DNA of 7,176 nt from an uncultured Oscillospiraceae bacterium (lineage in GTDB: Bacteria; Bacillota; Clostridia; Oscillospirales; Oscillospiraceae): the NCBI GenBank assembly GCA_934659475.1, contig CAKUHX010000083.1, forward strand, positions 1 to 7,176, read 5' to 3'. The notes under the pieces were generated by a model, which searched no databases, was not told the DNA's origin, and was given only the letters and a program-made list of their open reading frames with translations. Made by a program: the position numbers and the translations under genes. Numbering within the stretch: the stretch's first letter is position 1; the number at the start of each line of letters is the position of its first letter. Below are positions 4,701-7,176 of the stretch, piece by piece.

Positions 4701-6137
4701 AAGAGTATTTACAAACGACAGCTGGTGATGATGATCAGCATCGTGGCCGTGTCCTTTACCCTGTTGTCCGCGGCGTTCATGCTGCTGTCCTATCGCTATA
4801 TCCTCAGTGAAAAGCGGCAGGCTCTGGAGCGCAACGCCGAGGACATCGCCTCCCTCACCTCCCGCTATATCAGCAGCGCCTGGGGGGGCGACATTCAGGG
4901 GGAGGCCTTCCGCAACTCCCTGTATCTGATCGTCCGCTCCTCCGACAGCTATGTGGTGCTGTCGGACGCCGCCGGCGGCATGATCTATGCCTGCGACGGC
5001 GAGGCCTACTACCCCGTGGACCAGACGGTACCCGGATCTGTGACCCGTCAGGTCATAGATCAGGGCAAGTTTACCGGCATGTCCGACCTGGGCGGGCTGT
5101 TTGAGCAGAACCGCTATGTGGTGGGCGTCCCCTTTCTGCTGACCCGGGGAACGGCGTCCAGCATCCAGGGCATGGTGCTGGTGTCTACAGACACTGCCGC
5201 CGTGCAGAGCATGTGGCAGGATACGGTGACCATCTTCTTCTTTGTGGCCGTAGTGGTGCTGATGATCGCCGTAGTGGCCAGCTCCCTGTTCGCCTCTTAC
5301 CAGTCCCGTCCCCTGAACGAGATGGCGGAAGCCGCCCGGAAGTTCGGCCAGGGGGAATTCGACACCCGGGTCAACGGCTATGAGAACCGGGGGGACGAGA
5401 TCGGCGCCCTGGCGGAGTCCTTCAACTCCATGGCCAACTCCCTGGAGAAGGTGGAGAGCCAGCGGGCGGACTTCATCGCCAATGTGTCCCATGAGCTAAA
5501 GACCCCCATGACCACCATTGCCGGTTTTGCCGAGGGCATCCTGGATGGCACCATCCCCCCGGAGCGGCAGAAGGAGTCCCTGCAGATCATCGTGTCCGAG
5601 ACCCGGCGGCTGTCCCGTCTGGTGCGGCGGATGCTGGATCTCAGCCGGCTGAACGCTCTGGCGGAGACCAACGTCACCGCCCAGGAGCAGTTCGACCTGA
5701 CGGAGGTGATGCGCCGGGTCATCGTCAGCCTGGAGGGCAAGATCACCGGGCGGAAGCTGGATGTGGACGTGCAGATGCCCGACGAAAAGCTGATGGTGTG
5801 GGGCGACCCCGACTCCATCACCCAGGTGTGCTACAACCTGCTGGACAATGCGGCAAAATTCGCCGCAGAGGGCACGGTGATCACTATCCTCATCACTAAA
5901 AAGGACGGCAAGGCGTATACCACGATCCGCAACCTGGGGGCCACCGTCCCCAAGGACGAGCTGCCCGTCCTCTTTGACCGCTTCCACAAGGCGGACTACT
6001 CCCGCAGCATGGACCGGGAGGGCGTGGGCCTTGGCCTTTACATCGTCAAGACCATCCTGGGCAACCTGAAGGAGGACATCCACGTCACCAGCGAGGACGG
6101 GGTGACCGAGTTCACCTTTACTTTGACCCTGGCATAG
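4698..6137 (+). CDS. HAMP-domain sensor histidine kinase
   Basis: A 479-residue membrane kinase that should phosphorylate the regulator encoded just upstream. Order of parts: short basic N-terminus; TM1 (about 8-31); an extracytoplasmic sensor of about 145 residues (32-176) with a look of a PAS/Cache-like fold; TM2 (177-200); HAMP linker (about 201-253, RPLNEMAEAARKFGQGEF); dimerisation and phosphotransfer domain with the H box FIANVSHELKTP (phosphoacceptor H265); N box NLLDNAAKFA (380-389); and a G2 glycine box GVGLGLYIVKTIL (442-454) after an F box FDRFHKAD. The G1 box is not DxGxG but RNLGATVP (411-418), so the adenine-contacting Asp is an Asn; a similar change occurs in other Firmicute kinases and need not abolish activity. 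Length is usual for the class. The ligand is unknown, and the sensor domain contains a single Cys (C99). Confidence 0.95.
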   Translation: MKSIYKRQLVMMISIVAVSFTLLSAAFMLLSYRYILSEKRQALERNAEDIASLTSRYISSAWGGDIQGEAFRNSLYLIVRSSDSYVVLSDAAGGMIYACDGEAYYPVDQTVPGSVTRQVIDQGKFTGMSDLGGLFEQNRYVVGVPFLLTRGTASSIQGMVLVSTDTAAVQSMWQDTVTIFFFVAVVVLMIAVVASSLFASYQSRPLNEMAEAARKFGQGEFDTRVNGYENRGDEIGALAESFNSMANSLEKVESQRADFIANVSHELKTPMTTIAGFAEGILDGTIPPERQKESLQIIVSETRRLSRLVRRMLDLSRLNALAETNVTAQEQFDLTEVMRRVIVSLEGKITGRKLDVDVQMPDEKLMVWGDPDSITQVCYNLLDNAAKFAAEGTVITILITKKDGKAYTTIRNLGATVPKDELPVLFDRFHKADYSRSMDREGVGLGLYIVKTILGNLKEDIHVTSEDGVTEFTFTLTLA

Positions 6138-6153
6138 GATAGAGACAGACCCG

Positions 6154-6179
6154 CGCCGCCGGAGGAGCTCCGGGCGGCG
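6154..6179 (+). other. Intercistronic hairpin between kinase and protease genes
   Basis: CGCCGCCGGAG (6154-6164) pairs with CTCCGGGCGGCG (6168-6179) with a single bulged base and a 3-nt loop. It lies 17 nt after the kinase stop. No T-run follows, so it is not a full terminator; it may stabilise the upstream message or dampen readthrough into the protease gene. Confidence 0.55.
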
Positions 6180-6204
6180 GGGCAGACAGAAAGGAGGGGC
6201 GGAT

Positions 6205-7176
6205 ATGGCGGATAAGCTGTGGACCGGGGGACCCTGGGAGCAGGAGGACCCCCAGTGGCCGGTGCCGCCCAAGGTAACGGTCCCCCCGCCGGGGCTGCTC
6301 ACTGCCGCCCCCCGGCCCCGCCGCAGGAGGAAAAAGCTGTGGAAGGGCGGGGCGGTCCTGGTGGCCGTGGTGGCCGTGATCACGGGGCTGACCCTGAGCC
6401 TGAACCGGCTGTTCAACGACTACTTCCCCGGGGACAGCCCCCCCGGTGACGACTACAGCTTCTACTACGGCGACGATGAGGAGCCGTCAGACACGCCCCC
6501 GGCTATCCCCCAGGCCCCGGCCCGGGGGGACGTATCCCTCCTGCTGGCGGGCGCGGGGGAGCCGGAGCTGGACTTCCGGCAGATCTATCAGAAGCTGGCC
6601 CCCTCTATGGTGTCCATGCAGGCGGAGGAGAAGGACGCCTATTACTACACCACCGGCACCGGCATCATCCTCACCGAGGACGGCTATATCCTCACCAACG
6701 CCCACATCGTGGCTGGGGCGGACAAGGTGTCTGTGACCTTTTCCGACAACAACACCCGTTCCGCCCGCCTGGCGGGCTTTGCGGCGGACGAGGACCTGGC
6801 GGTGCTGAAAGTAGAGGCCGACGGCCTTGTCCCCGCGGACTTCGGCGACTCCGACTTGCTGGAGGTAGGGGAGCCGGTGGCTGCCTTGGGCGACCCCCTG
6901 GGCTATCGGGCCACCATGACCGATGGCATCATCTCCGCCCTTGACCGGGATATGGATGTGGACGGCCACACCCTCAGCCTGATCCAGACCAGCGCCGCGA
7001 TCAACTCCGGCAACTCCGGCGGCGCCCTGATCAACCGGTACGGACAGGTGGTGGGAGTCACCACGGTGAAGATCGTATCCTGGGACGGCTCCAGCGAGGC
7101 ACTGGGCTTTGCGATCCCCTCCCGGAGGCTGAAATACGCGGCCGATCGGCTGATCGCCGGGGAGCAGGTCAGCCAG
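6205..7176 (+). CDS. HtrA/DegP-type membrane-anchored serine protease, 3' truncated by window
   Basis: The first 324 codons of a trypsin-like protease; the frame is open to the window edge. The ATG at 6205 follows AAGGAGGGG (6191-6199) by 5 nt. Residues 1-46 are cytoplasmic, Pro- and Trp-rich and end in a basic patch RPRRRRKK; one membrane helix (about 48-65) then anchors the protein with the rest outside. Residues 70-107 form an acidic, Tyr-rich linker (DDYSFYYGDDEE). The protease domain follows (about 122-318) with the full catalytic triad: H167 (LTNAHIV), D197 (DLAVLK) and S271 (NSGNSGGAL); LGDPLGY and GFAIPS are further family marks. One C-terminal PDZ domain is expected beyond the window. 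Family members degrade or refold damaged exported proteins. Starting 67 nt after the kinase gene on the same strand, it is probably in the same operon and a likely target of that system. Catalytic residues are seen; the stress role is inferred. Confidence 0.95.
   Translation, partial: MADKLWTGGPWEQEDPQWPVPPKVTVPPPGLLTAAPRPRRRRKKLWKGGAVLVAVVAVITGLTLSLNRLFNDYFPGDSPPGDDYSFYYGDDEEPSDTPPAIPQAPARGDVSLLLAGAGEPELDFRQIYQKLAPSMVSMQAEEKDAYYYTTGTGIILTEDGYILTNAHIVAGADKVSVTFSDNNTRSARLAGFAADEDLAVLKVEADGLVPADFGDSDLLEVGEPVAALGDPLGYRATMTDGIISALDRDMDVDGHTLSLIQTSAAINSGNSGGALINRYGQVVGVTTVKIVSWDGSSEALGFAIPSRRLKYAADRLIAGEQVSQ

Noticed and set aside
3924..5492. Long minus-strand open frame opposite the regulator and kinase (522 codons)
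   Set aside because: It spans two clear genes and their intergenic gap in antisense, with shadow composition and no domain.

Overview
The window looks like chromosomal DNA from a GC-rich, low-temperate-content Gram-positive anaerobe, most likely an Oscillospiraceae/Ruminococcaceae-type gut Firmicute. This is an inference from three things: GC-rich coding sequence with CTG/GCC/GGC codon preference combined with AT-rich sigma-A-type promoters; strong AAAGGAGG-type ribosome binding sites together with two TTG starts; and the gene families present (RF2 with a Firmicute-style sequence, an OmpR/HAMP-kinase pair beside an HtrA protease, a CDF metal exporter). No mobile element, CRISPR array, rRNA or tRNA was seen.

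Layout. Positions 1-217 hold a terminator-like hairpin and no convincing gene. On the minus strand, reading right to left, come a 36-residue hypothetical protein (2206-2096) behind a roughly 280-nt structured leader, a bidirectional terminator (2068-2097), a very good promoter and the prfB gene for release factor 2 (1966-845), a second strong terminator (796-834), and a small stand-alone phage tail-collar-like protein (610-218). Positions about 2210-2700 are a long intergenic region between divergent transcription units. It contains a perfect 30-bp palindrome, competing GC-rich inverted repeats, a candidate minus-strand promoter and a strong plus-strand promoter with an inverted repeat in its spacer.

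On the plus strand lie a cation diffusion facilitator (2708-3886, TTG start) whose metal-site residues match the manganese-exporter pattern, then an OmpR/PhoB response regulator (3969-4661), its HAMP-type sensor kinase (4698-6137, TTG start) and the first 324 residues of a membrane-anchored HtrA/DegP-type serine protease (6205-7176, cut off by the window edge). The last three are closely spaced and probably form one operon: a sensor that reads the cell surface, a transcription factor and an extracytoplasmic protease or chaperone. This resembles the envelope-stress logic of CssRS-HtrA or WalRK-HtrC in Bacillus, although the signal and targets cannot be read from sequence.

No clearly new multi-gene system is evident. 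The most worthwhile leads are regulatory or small: the palindrome and competing hairpins before the 36-residue ORF, the inverted repeat inside the metal-exporter promoter, the frameshift-free prfB with a hairpin in its leader, and the isolated tail-collar protein.
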